Origin: Methylobacterium fujisawaense
GTDB lineage: Bacteria; Pseudomonadota; Alphaproteobacteria; Rhizobiales; Beijerinckiaceae
Assembly (NCBI RefSeq): GCF_014138435.1
Contig: NZ_JACJIM010000001.1
Location: forward strand, 62,001 to 126,000
Length of the DNA: 64,000 nucleotides
Direction of reading: 5' to 3'
Shown here: positions 17,843-27,651 of the stretch, in pieces
How positions within the stretch are numbered: position 1 is the first letter of the stretch
How the letters are laid out: every line of letters starts with the position of its first letter
Translations under genes and position numbers: made by a program
Notes under the pieces: model-generated
The model's input: the letters and a program-made list of their open reading frames with translations, nothing else
Database searches by the model: none
Told to the model about the DNA's origin: nothing

Positions 17843-19999
17843 ATGGAATCGATGGCAGAAGCGGCGAGCGCGCCGGCACAGGCGGGCGTCACGACGGTCC
17901 TCGGCCAGCTCACATTGCCGACGCGCGGCGACCTCCACGCGCTGTCCAAGCGGTCGGACCTGCTGTTCGCCACAGGCGTGCTGGGGATCCTGGCGGTCCT
18001 CATCTTCCCGCTGCCGGCAGTCCTGCTCGACCTGCTCCTGGCGGTCTCGATCATCATGTCGGTGCTGATCATGATGACCGGCCTGTCCATCGACAACCCG
18101 CTGGAATTTACCGTTTTCCCGACGTTGCTGCTCATCGCCACGATGCTGCGGCTCGCCCTGAATCTCGCCTCGACCCGCCTGATCCTCGGGCACGGACACG
18201 AGGGCACCGCCGCCGCGGGTCACGTCATCGAGGCGTTCGGCCATTTCGTCATGGGCGGCAACTTCGTGATCGGGATCATCGTGTTCGCGATCCTGATCAT
18301 CGTGAACTTCGTGGTGATCACGAAGGGCTCGGGCCGCATCGCCGAGGTCGCGGCCCGCTTCACCCTCGACGCGATGCCCGGAAAGCAGATGGCCATCGAC
18401 GCCGATCTCTCGGCCGGCCTCATCGACGAGAAGGCCGCGAAGGCCCGGCGGGCGGCGCTGGAAGAGGAATCGTCGTTCTTCGGCGCCATGGACGGTGCCT
18501 CGAAATTCGTCCGCGGCGACGCCGTGGCGGCCCTGCTGATCACCTTCATCAATGTCGTCGGCGGCATCATCATCGGGGTGGCGCAGCAGGGCATGAGCTT
18601 CGGCGACGCCGCCAAGAGCTACACGCTGCTGACCATCGGCGACGGTCTCGCGAGTCAGGTCCCGGCCCTGATCGTCTCGACGGCGGCGGGCCTGCTGGTC
18701 TCCAAGGCCGGTGTGCGGGGCGCGGCCGACAAGGCCCTCGGCAAGCAGCTCGCCCATTACCCCAAGGCGCTGGGCATGTCGGCGGCCGTGATGCTGCTGA
18801 TCGCGCTCCTGCCCGGCATGCCGATGCTGCCCTTCGTGCTGCTCGGCGGCGGCGCCGGCTACGCCGCGTGGCGCATCAACAAGACCGCCAAGCTGGCCCC
18901 GCCCCTCGACGCCCAGGGCGTACCGATGGATGCGGCCGCGGTGGCGGCCGCGGCCGCCCCCAAGGAGGAGACGGTCACCGACCTCCTGAAGCTCGACGAC
19001 CTCAAGCTGGAGATGGGCTACGCGCTCCTGGCGCTCGTCAACGGCGAAGGTCAGGACCGGCTCACCGACCAGATCAAGGCCCTGCGCCGCCAGCTCGCGG
19101 CGGAACTGGGCTTCGTGATGCCGTCGGTGCGCATCCTCGACAACGTCCAGCTCGACGCCAACGCCTACGTGGTGCGGGTGAAGGAGATCGAGGCCGGCAC
19201 CGGCCGGATCTTCCCCGGTCAGTTCATGGCGATGGATCCGATGGGCGGCCAGGTCCAGCTGCCGGGCCAACACATGCTGGAGCCGACCTTCGGCCTGCCG
19301 GCCACCTGGATCGACGCGGCCCTGCGCGACCAAGCCCAATTGAAGGGCTACACCGTGGTGGATGCCGCAACCGTGGTGTCGACCCATCTCACCGAGGTCA
19401 TCAAGGCCCACGTCTCCGAGCTCCTCAACCACGTCGAGGTCTCGAAGCTGCTGCGCGAGCTGTCCAAGGAGCACGCCGACCTGCTGAAGGAGATCGTCCC
19501 CTCGCAGATCTCGACCACCGGCATCCAGCGCGTGCTGCAGTTCCTGCTCGCCGAACGGGTCTCGATCCGCGATCTCGGCGCGATCGTGGAGGCGATCGCC
19601 GAAGTGGCGGGCGGGGTGAAGAACCCCCGGGACGTGGTCGAGCACGTCCGCGCCAGACTCGGCCGGCAGATCTGCGCGCAGTACCAGGACCAGAACGGGA
19701 TGCTGCCGATCATCACCCTCTCGCCGGCCTGGGAGCAGGCGTTCATGGAATCGATCGTGGGCGAGCGCGACGAGCGCTACCTCGCGATGCAGCCCTCGAA
19801 GCTCAGCGAGTTCGTCAATGCGGTGCGCGACCGCTTCGAGATGGCGGCGCGCCAGGGCGAGATGCCGGTCCTCGTGACCTCGGCGCAGACGCGGCCGTTC
19901 GTCCGCTCGATCATCGAGCGCTTCCGCCGGGAGACACCGGTGATGAGCCAGGCCGAGATCCATCCGCGGGCGCGTCTGCGGACGGTGAATTCGATCTGA
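17843..19999 (+). CDS. flhA: Flagellar export apparatus protein FlhA
   Basis: A 718-residue component of the flagellar type III export gate. The N-terminal half has about eight membrane helices with the FHIPEP signature region (SGRIAEVAARFTLDAMPGKQMAIDADL). The C-terminal half is the cytoplasmic domain that forms a nonameric ring and docks export chaperones. ATG at 17843 is preceded by GAGGGGAA. A CtrA-like box stands 60 bases upstream. fliR and flhB, often next to flhA, are not here. Confidence 0.97.
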   Translation: MESMAEAASAPAQAGVTTVLGQLTLPTRGDLHALSKRSDLLFATGVLGILAVLIFPLPAVLLDLLLAVSIIMSVLIMMTGLSIDNPLEFTVFPTLLLIATMLRLALNLASTRLILGHGHEGTAAAGHVIEAFGHFVMGGNFVIGIIVFAILIIVNFVVITKGSGRIAEVAARFTLDAMPGKQMAIDADLSAGLIDEKAAKARRAALEEESSFFGAMDGASKFVRGDAVAALLITFINVVGGIIIGVAQQGMSFGDAAKSYTLLTIGDGLASQVPALIVSTAAGLLVSKAGVRGAADKALGKQLAHYPKALGMSAAVMLLIALLPGMPMLPFVLLGGGAGYAAWRINKTAKLAPPLDAQGVPMDAAAVAAAAAPKEETVTDLLKLDDLKLEMGYALLALVNGEGQDRLTDQIKALRRQLAAELGFVMPSVRILDNVQLDANAYVVRVKEIEAGTGRIFPGQFMAMDPMGGQVQLPGQHMLEPTFGLPATWIDAALRDQAQLKGYTVVDAATVVSTHLTEVIKAHVSELLNHVEVSKLLRELSKEHADLLKEIVPSQISTTGIQRVLQFLLAERVSIRDLGAIVEAIAEVAGGVKNPRDVVEHVRARLGRQICAQYQDQNGMLPIITLSPAWEQAFMESIVGERDERYLAMQPSKLSEFVNAVRDRFEMAARQGEMPVLVTSAQTRPFVRSIIERFRRETPVMSQAEIHPRARLRTVNSI

Positions 20000-20231
20000 G
20001 CGCAGACGCTCCCTCGCGACCGGACGGATCGCGGCCCCTGGATGTCGGCGTCGGGCTTCGGAACGCCCGGCGGCTCATCGCCTCAGGCCGAACGCGGGAG
20101 CCCGCTGCACCCCGCGCGGAGACCGGCCTCAGAAGGGTGAGGCCCGCACGACAGTGCTTCGTGCGCCGACTTCCCAGACCGGACGCGAGCCGCGACGGCG
20201 GACGTCCGCAGAAGTTATCCCACAGGAGGAG

Positions 20232-21305
20232 TCAGATCGCCTTCTGCTTGAGCTCCCGCTCCATCTCATGGGCGTCGAGGCCAGGGGCAGTGACCGGCGG
20301 TTCCGGCACGACGGTCGCTTTCGGTCCGTTCGCTGGGGTGCCGATCGCCGCGGCCAGACGCGAGCGTTCGAATGCGATCACCACGATCACCGAGATCAGC
20401 GCCGGAAGCCAGAAATAGAAGACGCGGAACACCAGCAGCGCGGCGACGACGGCGTTCTTACGCGCCTCGTCGGTCTCCGCGATGTTCATGGCGGTGAGGA
20501 AGACGATCTCGAACACGCCGAGGCCACCGGGCGCGTGCGAGGCGAGCGCTACTGAAAAGGAGGCCAGGAAGATCGCCAGGACGGGGATGAAGCCCGGATT
20601 GACCGCGTCCGGCAGGGCAAAATAGATGATCCCGGCCGCCCCAAGAAGCTCCAGCGGTGCCGCCGCGAGCTGGCGCAGCATGATCCCCGGGCGCGGGTAT
20701 TCGAGCTTGAATTTCCGCAGGCTGATCGGCGGCAGCCGCAGAAGCGAACCGGCGACGTAGAGGGCGACGAAAGCCAGCATCCCGATGCCGACGGCGACGG
20801 CCGTACTCGGATTGGTCAGGATCGCCGGGAGCTTGTCCTGCAGGCGGGCCAGCAGATGCGGATCGTAAACCAGCGTGAAGCCGCCGAGCAGCACCGTCCC
20901 GAGGAAGAACGTGAAGGAGCACAGCGCCACCAGAACGGCGACCTGCGCCGCCGACAGGCCCTTGGCCGTGTAGGCGCGATAGCGGACCAGGGCGCCGGAG
21001 AAGACCGAGGCGCCGATATTGTGCGAGAGGGCATAGGTCGTGAAGGAGCAGAGCGAGACGAAAAGCCACGAGATGTGGCGCACGCCCAGATGCAGGAGCG
21101 CGATCCGGTCGTACCAGGCGAGCGCCGCATAGGCGACCAGGGTCGAGAAGGCCGCCAGCAGGATCCGGTGCGGCGGGATCGCGAGCACCGCGGCCCAGAT
21201 CGCCGAGAGCGAGGTGGTCTTCAATTCCTGATAGAGGAAGTAGCCCGATACCACGACGGCCGCGAGGCCAATCATGGGCCAGATAAACTCGCTGATCTTC
21301 TTCAT
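20232..21305 (-). CDS. UPF0104 / lysylphosphatidylglycerol synthase-type membrane protein
   Basis: A 357-residue integral membrane protein with about eight helices, similar to the transmembrane (flippase) part of MprF: LVAYAALAWYDRIALLHLG, ALSHNIGASVFSGALVRYRAY, and SHAPGGLGVFEIVFLTAM are family hallmarks. It has no synthase domain, so lipid transport is more likely than lipid synthesis. ATG at 21305 or GTG at 21311 could start it. It lies between flhA and fliJ but nothing ties it to flagella. Confidence 0.82.
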   Translation of the reverse strand: MKKISEFIWPMIGLAAVVVSGYFLYQELKTTSLSAIWAAVLAIPPHRILLAAFSTLVAYAALAWYDRIALLHLGVRHISWLFVSLCSFTTYALSHNIGASVFSGALVRYRAYTAKGLSAAQVAVLVALCSFTFFLGTVLLGGFTLVYDPHLLARLQDKLPAILTNPSTAVAVGIGMLAFVALYVAGSLLRLPPISLRKFKLEYPRPGIMLRQLAAAPLELLGAAGIIYFALPDAVNPGFIPVLAIFLASFSVALASHAPGGLGVFEIVFLTAMNIAETDEARKNAVVAALLVFRVFYFWLPALISVIVVIAFERSRLAAAIGTPANGPKATVVPEPPVTAPGLDAHEMERELKQKAI

Positions 21306-21448
21306 GAACACCGACGCCCTGGGGAGAGCCCCTGATGCGCCGGCACGCGACGCGCTGCAAGCGGCATGTCACCGCCGCGATCCCCCTTGTCAGGTGATCG
21401 TGACGGTTTCGTGCCGCGGGAGCCTGCCGATCGGTCCGTCGGCCGGGC

Positions 21449-21856
21449 TCAGCCCCGGGCGCGGTTCAGGCCGATCCCGTCCATGGCGGCTTGGTCACGA
21501 GCCGATTCGGCCGCGCGCTCGGCGGTCCGCTCGCGGTCGTTCAGGATCTCGACCTTCTTCAGTTCCTCGAAAGCCTCGCCCAGCTCGGCCTTCGCCTCGG
21601 CGAGCTGACCCTCAAGTGCCTGGGCGGATTGAATCATGTTGTCCCGGCGCGTCGCCGCCGCGCGGGCATAGGTCGGGTAGGCGAAGTGACCGACATCGGT
21701 GATTCCGGCCCGGGCCTCCTCGACGGCGACCTCGCGATCGAGCTCCACCGCCATGCGCTGGAAGTCGGCCATCATCATCTCGATCTGGGTCACGCGCCGG
21801 CGCTTCTCATCGACCTGGAAGCGGCGCAGGCGGATCAGCGTGTCACGCGATTTCAT
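21449..21856 (-). CDS. fliJ: Flagellar export protein FliJ
   Basis: A 135-residue coiled-coil protein starting MKSRDTLIRLRRFQVDEKRRRVTQIE, the usual FliJ opening, and helical throughout. FliJ binds the FliI ATPase ring and FlhA and escorts chaperones. It lies 150 bases downstream of fliI on the same strand. ATG at 21856 has GGAGTGA upstream; an upstream GTG at 21877 is less likely. Confidence 0.88.
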   Translation of the reverse strand: MKSRDTLIRLRRFQVDEKRRRVTQIEMMMADFQRMAVELDREVAVEEARAGITDVGHFAYPTYARAAATRRDNMIQSAQALEGQLAEAKAELGEAFEELKKVEILNDRERTAERAAESARDQAAMDGIGLNRARG

Positions 21857-22006
21857 TAGGACGCTCACTCCACGCAACGCTTGAGGCCGCGCCCGGGATC
21901 ACGCCCGGACCGTGCCCATGTGCGAGCCTGCCCACGGCAGCCTCGCCCGGATCCCCCACCTGCACCATGTGGTTCGCCGAAGCGTCGCCGCCCCGAGGCA
22001 TGGTGC

Positions 22007-23359
22007 CTAGGCCCCGCCGATGATCTCGGTGAGCCGTGCGTAACCATCGCCGATGGACGTTGCTTCTTCCTTACCCTGCCCCAGAAAAGCCTCAAGATAC
22101 GGCATGAGCGCCACGGCCTCGTCGACCTCCTGGGAGGAGCCGGCCCGGTAGGCGCCGAGGCGGATCAACTCCTCCATATCGGCATAGGTGGACAGCACCC
22201 GCCGCGCCCGCCGGACCACCGGCAGATAGGCCGGATCGCACGAGCGCGGCATGGTCCGCGAGACCGAGCGCAACACGTTGATCGCCGGGTAGCGCCCGCG
22301 CTCCGCGATGGCGCGCTCCATGACGATGTGACCGTCGAGGATGCCGCGCACCGCGTCGGCCACGGGCTCGTTGTGGTCGTCGCCCTCGACCAGGACGGTG
22401 AACAGGGCCGAGATCGTCCCCTGCCCCACGCCGGGACCGGCCCGCTCGAGCAGGCGCGGCAGCTCCGAGAAGACGGTCGGCGTATAGCCCTTGGCGGTCG
22501 GCGGCTCGCCGGCGGCAAGGCCGATGTCGCGCTGAGCCATGGCGAATCGTGTGATCGAGTCGATCATGCACAGGACCTTGGCGCCCCGGTCGCGAAAATA
22601 CTCGGCCACCGATAGGGTTATGTAGGCCGCGTTCCGGCGCATCAGCGCCGGCTCGTCGGACGTCGCCACCACCACGATCGAGCGGGCGAGGCCGGCGGCT
22701 CCGAGGTCGTCCTGAAGAAATTCCTGGACCTCGCGGCCGCGCTCGCCCACGAGGCCGATCACCGCCACGTCGGCGGCGGTGTAGCGGGCCAGCATCGACA
22801 GCAGCACCGACTTGCCGACGCCCGACCCGGCGAAGATGCCCATCCGCTGGCCGGCGCACATCGTCAGGAAGGTGTTGATGCACCGGACGCCGAGATCCAG
22901 CGGCCCGCCCACCCGCGTGCGGGCGTGGGCGGGCGGCGGGTCCGCGCGCAGGGGATAGACGTCGGGCCCGTGCGCCAGGGGGCCGAGCCCGTCGACCGGC
23001 CGCCCGAGGGCGTCGATCACCCGGCCGAGCCATGCGTCGGACGGCCGGATCGCGCCGGCCGATTCGTCGCGGACGTAGGCGGGGCAGCCGCGCCGCACGC
23101 CCTCGAGCGAGCCGAACGGCATGGCGAGCGCCCGGTCGCCCTGGAAGCCGATGACTTCGCAGGGCACCAGCCCGTGGCCGTTGGCGCCCTCGACATCGAC
23201 CCGTCCCCCGAGCCGCATCGCCGCCACCGGCCCGGCGACCTCGACCAGCAGGCCGCGGATCGCCACGACACGGCCGAACGTCTCCAGCACCTCGATCCGC
23301 TCCAGGGCGGCCTGCGTCGACGCGAGGGAAGCTACGGATCTTGCCGGATCCTGTGTCAT
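22007..23359 (-). CDS. fliI: Flagellum-specific ATPase FliI
   Basis: A 450-residue homologue of the F1 beta subunit that energises flagellar protein export. It shows Walker [29 protein letters not shown], the Walker B region [18 protein letters not shown] and [16 protein letters not shown] at 23359 gives a length normal for FliI; the frame remains open to 23401. It forms an operon with fliJ and diverges from ctrA. Confidence 0.97.
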   Translation of the reverse strand: MTQDPARSVASLASTQAALERIEVLETFGRVVAIRGLLVEVAGPVAAMRLGGRVDVEGANGHGLVPCEVIGFQGDRALAMPFGSLEGVRRGCPAYVRDESAGAIRPSDAWLGRVIDALGRPVDGLGPLAHGPDVYPLRADPPPAHARTRVGGPLDLGVRCINTFLTMCAGQRMGIFAGSGVGKSVLLSMLARYTAADVAVIGLVGERGREVQEFLQDDLGAAGLARSIVVVATSDEPALMRRNAAYITLSVAEYFRDRGAKVLCMIDSITRFAMAQRDIGLAAGEPPTAKGYTPTVFSELPRLLERAGPGVGQGTISALFTVLVEGDDHNEPVADAVRGILDGHIVMERAIAERGRYPAINVLRSVSRTMPRSCDPAYLPVVRRARRVLSTYADMEELIRLGAYRAGSSQEVDEAVALMPYLEAFLGQGKEEATSIGDGYARLTEIIGGA

Positions 23360-23778
23360 CGGCCTGGCTCTCAACGCTTCGTTTACCGGCCTCCTTAACA
23401 CTGCGGGTCACGGGCTCGTAGCGGCTCGATCCGGGTGGCGGCTTCGGCCGCGCCCGACGAAGTCGTACCGGTGTGTCCCACGGACAACATCGGGGATCGG
23501 ATCGTTGCGGAGGAAGTACTTACGCCGAAGGGGGCGAGCGGCCTGGACGCGGGCGGATCGGAATCGGGGTCGGGGCGAGACCGGGGAAACGCTGTTTCTC
23601 CTGTCAAGCTCGCGGAACTTCGAACGAGACGCTTGCGGGCAGGAATCAGGTTTTGTTAACGATTAATCCATAGCGTTCCACGTCAAGAGCGACGGAGCGC
23701 CCGTCCACAGGCCGGTGGCGGGCGAACGATAGGGACGTGTCTGCGCGCTGATGCGGCCGGCGGGGCTGGGGACCGACG
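23360..23778. other. Intergenic region between fliI and ctrA
   Basis: No gene in 419 bases of divergent spacer. It should hold the promoters of both fliIJ and ctrA. CTTAAC occurs at about 23394, and GANTC sites (GAATC) at 23561 and 23643. A cluster of TTAA elements near 23656 is listed separately. Confidence 0.7.
23643..23668 (+). promoter_or_regulatory. GANTC plus overlapping TTAAC elements upstream of ctrA
   Basis: GAATC (CcrM target, 23643-23647) is followed by GTTAACGATTAATC (23655-23668), which holds two TTAA motifs; TTAACGAT is one base from the CtrA half-site TTAACCAT. In Caulobacter, ctrA promoters combine GANTC sites with CtrA autoregulatory sites, so a similar arrangement is inferred here, 111 bases before the start codon. 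Confidence 0.5.
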
Positions 23779-24480
23779 ATGCGGGTACTTTTGATCGAGG
23801 ACGACAGCGCGACCGCGCAGAGCATCGAGCTGATGCTCAAGTCCGAGAATTTCAACACCTACACCACCGACCTCGGGGAAGAAGGTGTCGATCTCGGTAA
23901 GCTCTACGACTACGACATCATCCTCCTCGATCTGAACCTGCCCGACATGTCGGGTTACGAGGTGCTGCGCTCGCTGCGCGTGGCGAAGGTGAAGACGCCG
24001 ATCCTGATCCTCTCCGGCATGGCCGGCATCGAGGACAAGGTGAAGGGTCTGGGCTTCGGCGCCGACGACTACCTCACCAAGCCGTTCCACAAGGACGAGC
24101 TGGTGGCGCGCATCCACGCCATCGTGCGCCGCTCGAAGGGCCACGCCCAGTCGGTCATCACCACCGGCGACCTGATCGTGAACCTCGATCAGAAGACCGT
24201 CGAGGTCGGCGGCGCCCGGGTGCATCTGACCGGCAAGGAGTACCAGATGCTGGAACTCCTCTCGCTGCGGAAGGGCACGACGCTCACCAAGGAGATGTTC
24301 CTCAACCATCTCTACGGCGGCATGGACGAGCCCGAGCTCAAGATCATCGACGTGTTCATCTGCAAGCTGCGCAAGAAGCTCGCCAATGCCAGCCAGGGCA
24401 AGAACTACATCGAGACCGTCTGGGGCCGCGGCTACGTGCTGCGCGAGCCGATGGACGGCGAGGAGCGCATGGCGGTCTGA
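23779..24480 (+). CDS. ctrA: Cell-cycle response regulator CtrA
   Basis: A 233-residue OmpR-class regulator. The receiver domain has the acidic pocket EDD (7-9), phospho-acceptor Asp51 in LLDLNLP and the lysine of YLTKPF. The DNA-binding domain has [20 protein letters not shown] and [14 protein letters not shown], nearly diagnostic for CtrA. It controls cell division, flagellar and pilus genes in alphaproteobacteria. In Rhizobiales it is usually phosphorylated through CckA-ChpT, which are not here. ATG at 23779; a strong terminator follows. Adjacent fliI/fliJ and CtrA-like boxes in the window fit its role. Confidence 0.97.
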   Translation: MRVLLIEDDSATAQSIELMLKSENFNTYTTDLGEEGVDLGKLYDYDIILLDLNLPDMSGYEVLRSLRVAKVKTPILILSGMAGIEDKVKGLGFGADDYLTKPFHKDELVARIHAIVRRSKGHAQSVITTGDLIVNLDQKTVEVGGARVHLTGKEYQMLELLSLRKGTTLTKEMFLNHLYGGMDEPELKIIDVFICKLRKKLANASQGKNYIETVWGRGYVLREPMDGEERMAV

Positions 24481-24504
24481 TCCGCCCGGCGCCTCGTCTT
24501 CCGA

Positions 24505-24537
24505 AAAACCCCGTGCGGCCAGGCCGCGCGGGGTTTT
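24505..24537 (+). terminator. Intrinsic terminator of ctrA
   Basis: AAAACCCCG-T-GCGGC-CAG-GCCGC-G-CGGGGTTTT: a long stem broken by one T/G pair and ending in four T, 24 bases after the ctrA stop. Confidence 0.92.
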
Positions 24538-24656
24538 CGCGTTTCGAAGGGGCCCCTCCGCGACGGCATCGCCGACGCAGCGCAGGGACATCGGGCAGCG
24601 CGACCGTGGCGGGCGTGGCGCAGACCGGAGCTTCCGGATCGCGATGGACGCTACGC

Positions 24657-25424
24657 TCACCGCATCCCGGTCGCGGAGAAGACCTGTGCGGCCGGCGCGA
24701 TCACAACGTAGCCGCCGCAGGGCGCGGCCCGGCTGATCACCGCACTGGCCACGCCCCAGATGTAGGTGCCGCGACGATCCTGCGCGACGACCGGGCCACC
24801 GGAATCACCGAAGCAGACCCGGGCGCCGTTGGCCCGGGCGATGGTGAGCCCGGTATTGCTGGCCGCGATCGGCGTCAGCGTGGCGGTGCGCAGGCGTCCG
24901 ACGGTGCGGCCGGACAGGCCGGCGCCCGCGATCCGCAGGCTCTTCGGGACCCGCCCGGGATCCGCCGCCAGCGGCACGGGCCGCCGGTCGCGCACCGGCT
25001 CGGTCAGGCGGAGCACCGCGAGATCGAGGGAGAGGTCGGAGAGGCTGACGCCCGACGCCTCGTTCGGCAGCATCTCCCCCGGATCGGGACTGTAGCGGGC
25101 GGCGACCCGCGCCCCGTAGACCGGCCGCGCCGGCTCGCTGCCGCGGAAGAAGACCACCAGCGCGCCGAGCGGATCGCCGTTCACGCAATGGGCCGCCGTC
25201 AGCACGAGATCCGGAGCGATGAGCACACCGCTACAGCGGGTCAGGCGCAGAGCCTCCTCGGGCTGGGTGATCGTGCCGATCGCGACGGTGGCCTGCGCCA
25301 GGGCATCCCGCCCCGCGGCCGCCCCGCCGTCGATGGCGAAAGCCGGCCCCGACAGCCCCAATCCGAATGCCAGGGCCGATGCGGCGGCGGCGCAGCGCGC
25401 CCCGATGGTCGCGAAGATGGTCAC
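24657..25424 (-). CDS. Trypsin-like serine protease, exported
   Basis: A 255-residue S1 family protease with signal peptide (cleavage near AFA-IDGG, about residue 30). Catalytic triad: His79 in LTAAHC, Asp134 in SLDLAVL, Ser208 in GDSGGPV. No PDZ domain follows, so it is a simple secreted protease rather than a DegP type. I chose GTG at 25424, preceded by GGGGAAG; the open frame extends to 25472. Substrate unknown. It is read toward ctrA, convergent to it. Confidence 0.87.
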   Translation of the reverse strand: MTIFATIGARCAAAASALAFGLGLSGPAFAIDGGAAAGRDALAQATVAIGTITQPEEALRLTRCSGVLIAPDLVLTAAHCVNGDPLGALVVFFRGSEPARPVYGARVAARYSPDPGEMLPNEASGVSLSDLSLDLAVLRLTEPVRDRRPVPLAADPGRVPKSLRIAGAGLSGRTVGRLRTATLTPIAASNTGLTIARANGARVCFGDSGGPVVAQDRRGTYIWGVASAVISRAAPCGGYVVIAPAAQVFSATGMR

Positions 25425-25543
25425 GTGCTGCTCTTCCCCGGCGCGAGCCCCCGGACCACAGATGCCGCGCACGCCGCATCGCGCAAGCGGGCGCGAGGAC
25501 GCGGCCGCCGTGACATCCGTGTCGTCGCCGGCCGGCTCAGCAA

Positions 25544-26941
25544 TCAGCGCGCCACCGTCCAGGTGGTGGTGCCGTCCTTGTTGTCCTTGACGGCGACGCC
25601 CATCGCGGCGAGGGCATCGCGCGCCCGGTCGGAGGCGGCCCAGTCCTTCGCGGCCCGCGCGGCGCGGCGCTCGGCGATCAGCGCCTCGACCGCCGCGACG
25701 TCCACGCCGGACGCCGCAACCTGCGCCTGCTCGCGGTCGCTGCGGGTGCTGGCGAGGAAACCGAGGAGGTTCGCACCGGCGCGCAACGCGCCGGGCTGCG
25801 TCTCCGCGCTGCTCGCGAGCCGGTGCAGCTCATTGATCGCCGCCGGCGTGTTTAGGTCGTCGCAGAGGGCCTCGACCACCCCGGCGGGGACGTCGGACGC
25901 GGCGGGCGCATCGCCGACGGCGTTGTACCAGCGGTCGAGCACGCGGCTCGATTCCTCCAGGCCGCGCAAGGTCCAGTCGATCGGCTGCCGGTACTGGGTC
26001 TTGAGCATGGTGAGGCGCACGACCTCGCCCGGCCAGTCGTTCAGCACGTCGCGGATGGTGATGAAGTTGCCGAGCGACTTCGACATCTTCTCCCCCTCCA
26101 CCTGGAGGAAGCCGTTGTGCAGCCAGACGTTGGCCATGACCGGCGTGCCGAAGCAGCAGCGCGACTGCGCCACCTCGTTCTCGTGATGGGGGAAAATCAG
26201 GTCGATGCCGCCCGCGTGGATGTCGAAGGTCCGGCCGAGATGCTTGGCCGACATGGCCGAGCACTCGATGTGCCAGCCCGGCCGCCCCGCCGCCGCGATC
26301 CCCGCGGGCGACGGCCAGGACGGCTCGCCGGGCTTGGCGGGCTTCCACAGGACGAAATCGAGGGGCGAGCGCTTGTAGGGGGCGACCTCGACCCGGGCGC
26401 CCGCCTCCATCTCGTCGAGGGGCCGCTTCGACAGGCCGCCGTAATCCGGCATCGACGGGACGTCGAACAGCACGTGGTCCTCCGCCACGTAGGCGTGGCC
26501 GGCCTGGACCAGCGCCTCGATCATCGTCACCATCTCGGCGATGTGATCGGTGGCGCGGGGCTCGACGAAGCGGGGCCGCTCGCCCGGCACGTTGACGTCC
26601 TCCGGCATGAGCACGCCGAGATCGCGCACGTCGCGGTGGAACTGCGCCAGCGTCCCGTCGGTGAGTTCGCGGATGGTGATGCCGCGCTCGGCCGCCCGGG
26701 CGTTGATCTTGTCGTCCACGTCGGTGACGTTGCGCGCGTAGGTGACGTGCCCCGGCCCGTAGAGGTGGCGCAGCAGCCGGAACAGCAGGTCGAAGACGAT
26801 GATCGGCCGGGCATTGCCGATATGGGCGGCGTCGTAGACGGTCGGGCCGCAGGCGTAGAGGCGGACATGCTGCGGATCGATCGCCGCAAAGGCTTCCTTG
26901 GCGCCGGTCAGCGTGTTGTAGAGCCGCAACATCGGCGCCAT
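25544..26941 (-). CDS. cysS: Cysteinyl-tRNA synthetase
   Basis: A 465-residue class I aminoacyl-tRNA synthetase that charges tRNA-Cys. Zinc-binding Cys lies in [10 protein letters not shown], followed by HIGNARP (HIGH box). The remaining zinc ligands lie in WHIECSAM and HHENEVAQS, and KMSKSLGN closes the active site. The C-terminal helical bundle and anticodon domain are complete. ATG at 26941 (MAPMLRLYN) is preferred over ATG at 26956. Confidence 0.97.
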   Translation of the reverse strand: MAPMLRLYNTLTGAKEAFAAIDPQHVRLYACGPTVYDAAHIGNARPIIVFDLLFRLLRHLYGPGHVTYARNVTDVDDKINARAAERGITIRELTDGTLAQFHRDVRDLGVLMPEDVNVPGERPRFVEPRATDHIAEMVTMIEALVQAGHAYVAEDHVLFDVPSMPDYGGLSKRPLDEMEAGARVEVAPYKRSPLDFVLWKPAKPGEPSWPSPAGIAAAGRPGWHIECSAMSAKHLGRTFDIHAGGIDLIFPHHENEVAQSRCCFGTPVMANVWLHNGFLQVEGEKMSKSLGNFITIRDVLNDWPGEVVRLTMLKTQYRQPIDWTLRGLEESSRVLDRWYNAVGDAPAASDVPAGVVEALCDDLNTPAAINELHRLASSAETQPGALRAGANLLGFLASTRSDREQAQVAASGVDVAAVEALIAERRAARAAKDWAASDRARDALAAMGVAVKDNKDGTTTWTVAR

Positions 26942-27251
26942 GAAACCCATCCCCATTCCGGCGCCGCGGCCTGATCCCGACGCCGCGCCGGCGCCGGAAA
27001 ACCGGCCCTGCCGTCAACGACCTGCGGGCCCCGCGCGGCGAAGAACGGCCGAAACGTGGCGGATCCGGAAGGCCCGCCACGGCACCCTGTTGCATCGCGG
27101 CGACGGCGCGGCCCGCGCGATGGGGCTAACCCAAAAGCGTGAGGAATTCGAGATGGCCTGCGCGCCCTGCACGTAAGGCTTCCTTAACCGCGCCGTCGGA
27201 CCGTCCGGGGCACGATCCTCACGCCACAGATCCTGTGCCCAAGGACAATTC
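26942..27251. other. Intergenic region between cysS and a small secreted protein gene
   Basis: No gene in 310 bases. It would carry the divergent promoters of cysS and of the gene at 27252. A CtrA-like box at 27173 is listed separately. Confidence 0.6.
27173..27188 (+). promoter_or_regulatory. CtrA-like box upstream of the 115-residue secreted protein gene
   Basis: GTAA-GGCTTCC-TTAAC matches TTAA-N7-TTAAC with one mismatch. It ends 63 bases before the start codon, the same distance as the box in front of flhA. Confidence 0.45.
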
Positions 27252-27599
27252 ATGCGACGCTCGGCCGCCGGTTCCCTCGCCCTCGTCACCGTTCTTGCCT
27301 GCGCAGGCCTGACGCATGTCGCGCTGGCCGGCACCGACGGCGAGACGCCTGCGAAGGCGCCCGCCCGTGTCGAGAAGACCTTCCTGATCCCGTCGAGCGA
27401 CGGCTACGGCGTCGGCGAATGCCTGACCACGCCGGGCAGCGCCTGCGGCCAAGTCGTCGCCAACGCGTGGTGCGAGGCGCAGGGCTACGCGGCCGCCAAT
27501 TCCTACGGCGTGGCCGCCGCCGACGAATATACCGGCGCGATCAGCCAGCCGGTCCCGACGCCGTCCGAGCGCCCGATCCGGATCACCTGCCAGGACTGA
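27252..27599 (+). CDS. Small exported protein of unknown function
   Basis: A 115-residue protein with a clear signal peptide (MRRSAAGSLALVTVLACAGL..., cleavage near ALA-GTDG). The mature part has four cysteines (GECL, SACGQ, NAWCEA, ITCQD) which could form two disulfides in the periplasm, around VVANAWCEAQGYAAANSYG. I recall similar unnamed proteins in Rhizobiales but no function. ATG at 27252 follows AAGGACAA. A CtrA-like box upstream hints at cell-cycle control. A 15-base tandem duplication overlaps the stop codon. Confidence 0.75.
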   Translation: MRRSAAGSLALVTVLACAGLTHVALAGTDGETPAKAPARVEKTFLIPSSDGYGVGECLTTPGSACGQVVANAWCEAQGYAAANSYGVAAADEYTGAISQPVPTPSERPIRITCQD

Positions 27600-27619
27600 G
27601 CCGGCCAGGACTGAGCCGG
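27590..27619 (+). repeat. 15-base tandem duplication across a stop codon
   Basis: CCAGGACTGAGCCGG occurs twice in direct succession (27590-27604, 27605-27619) and begins a third, diverged copy. The first copy contains the TGA of the preceding gene. Confidence 0.8.
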
Positions 27620-27651
27620 CCAGGGCCGGCCCAGTCGGCAGGTCGCTCCGC

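Noticed and set aside
17323-20418. Long plus-strand frame overlapping flhA
   Set aside because: It is an Arg/Pro/Gly-rich alternative frame typical of high-GC DNA and overlaps flhA, whose protein is clear.
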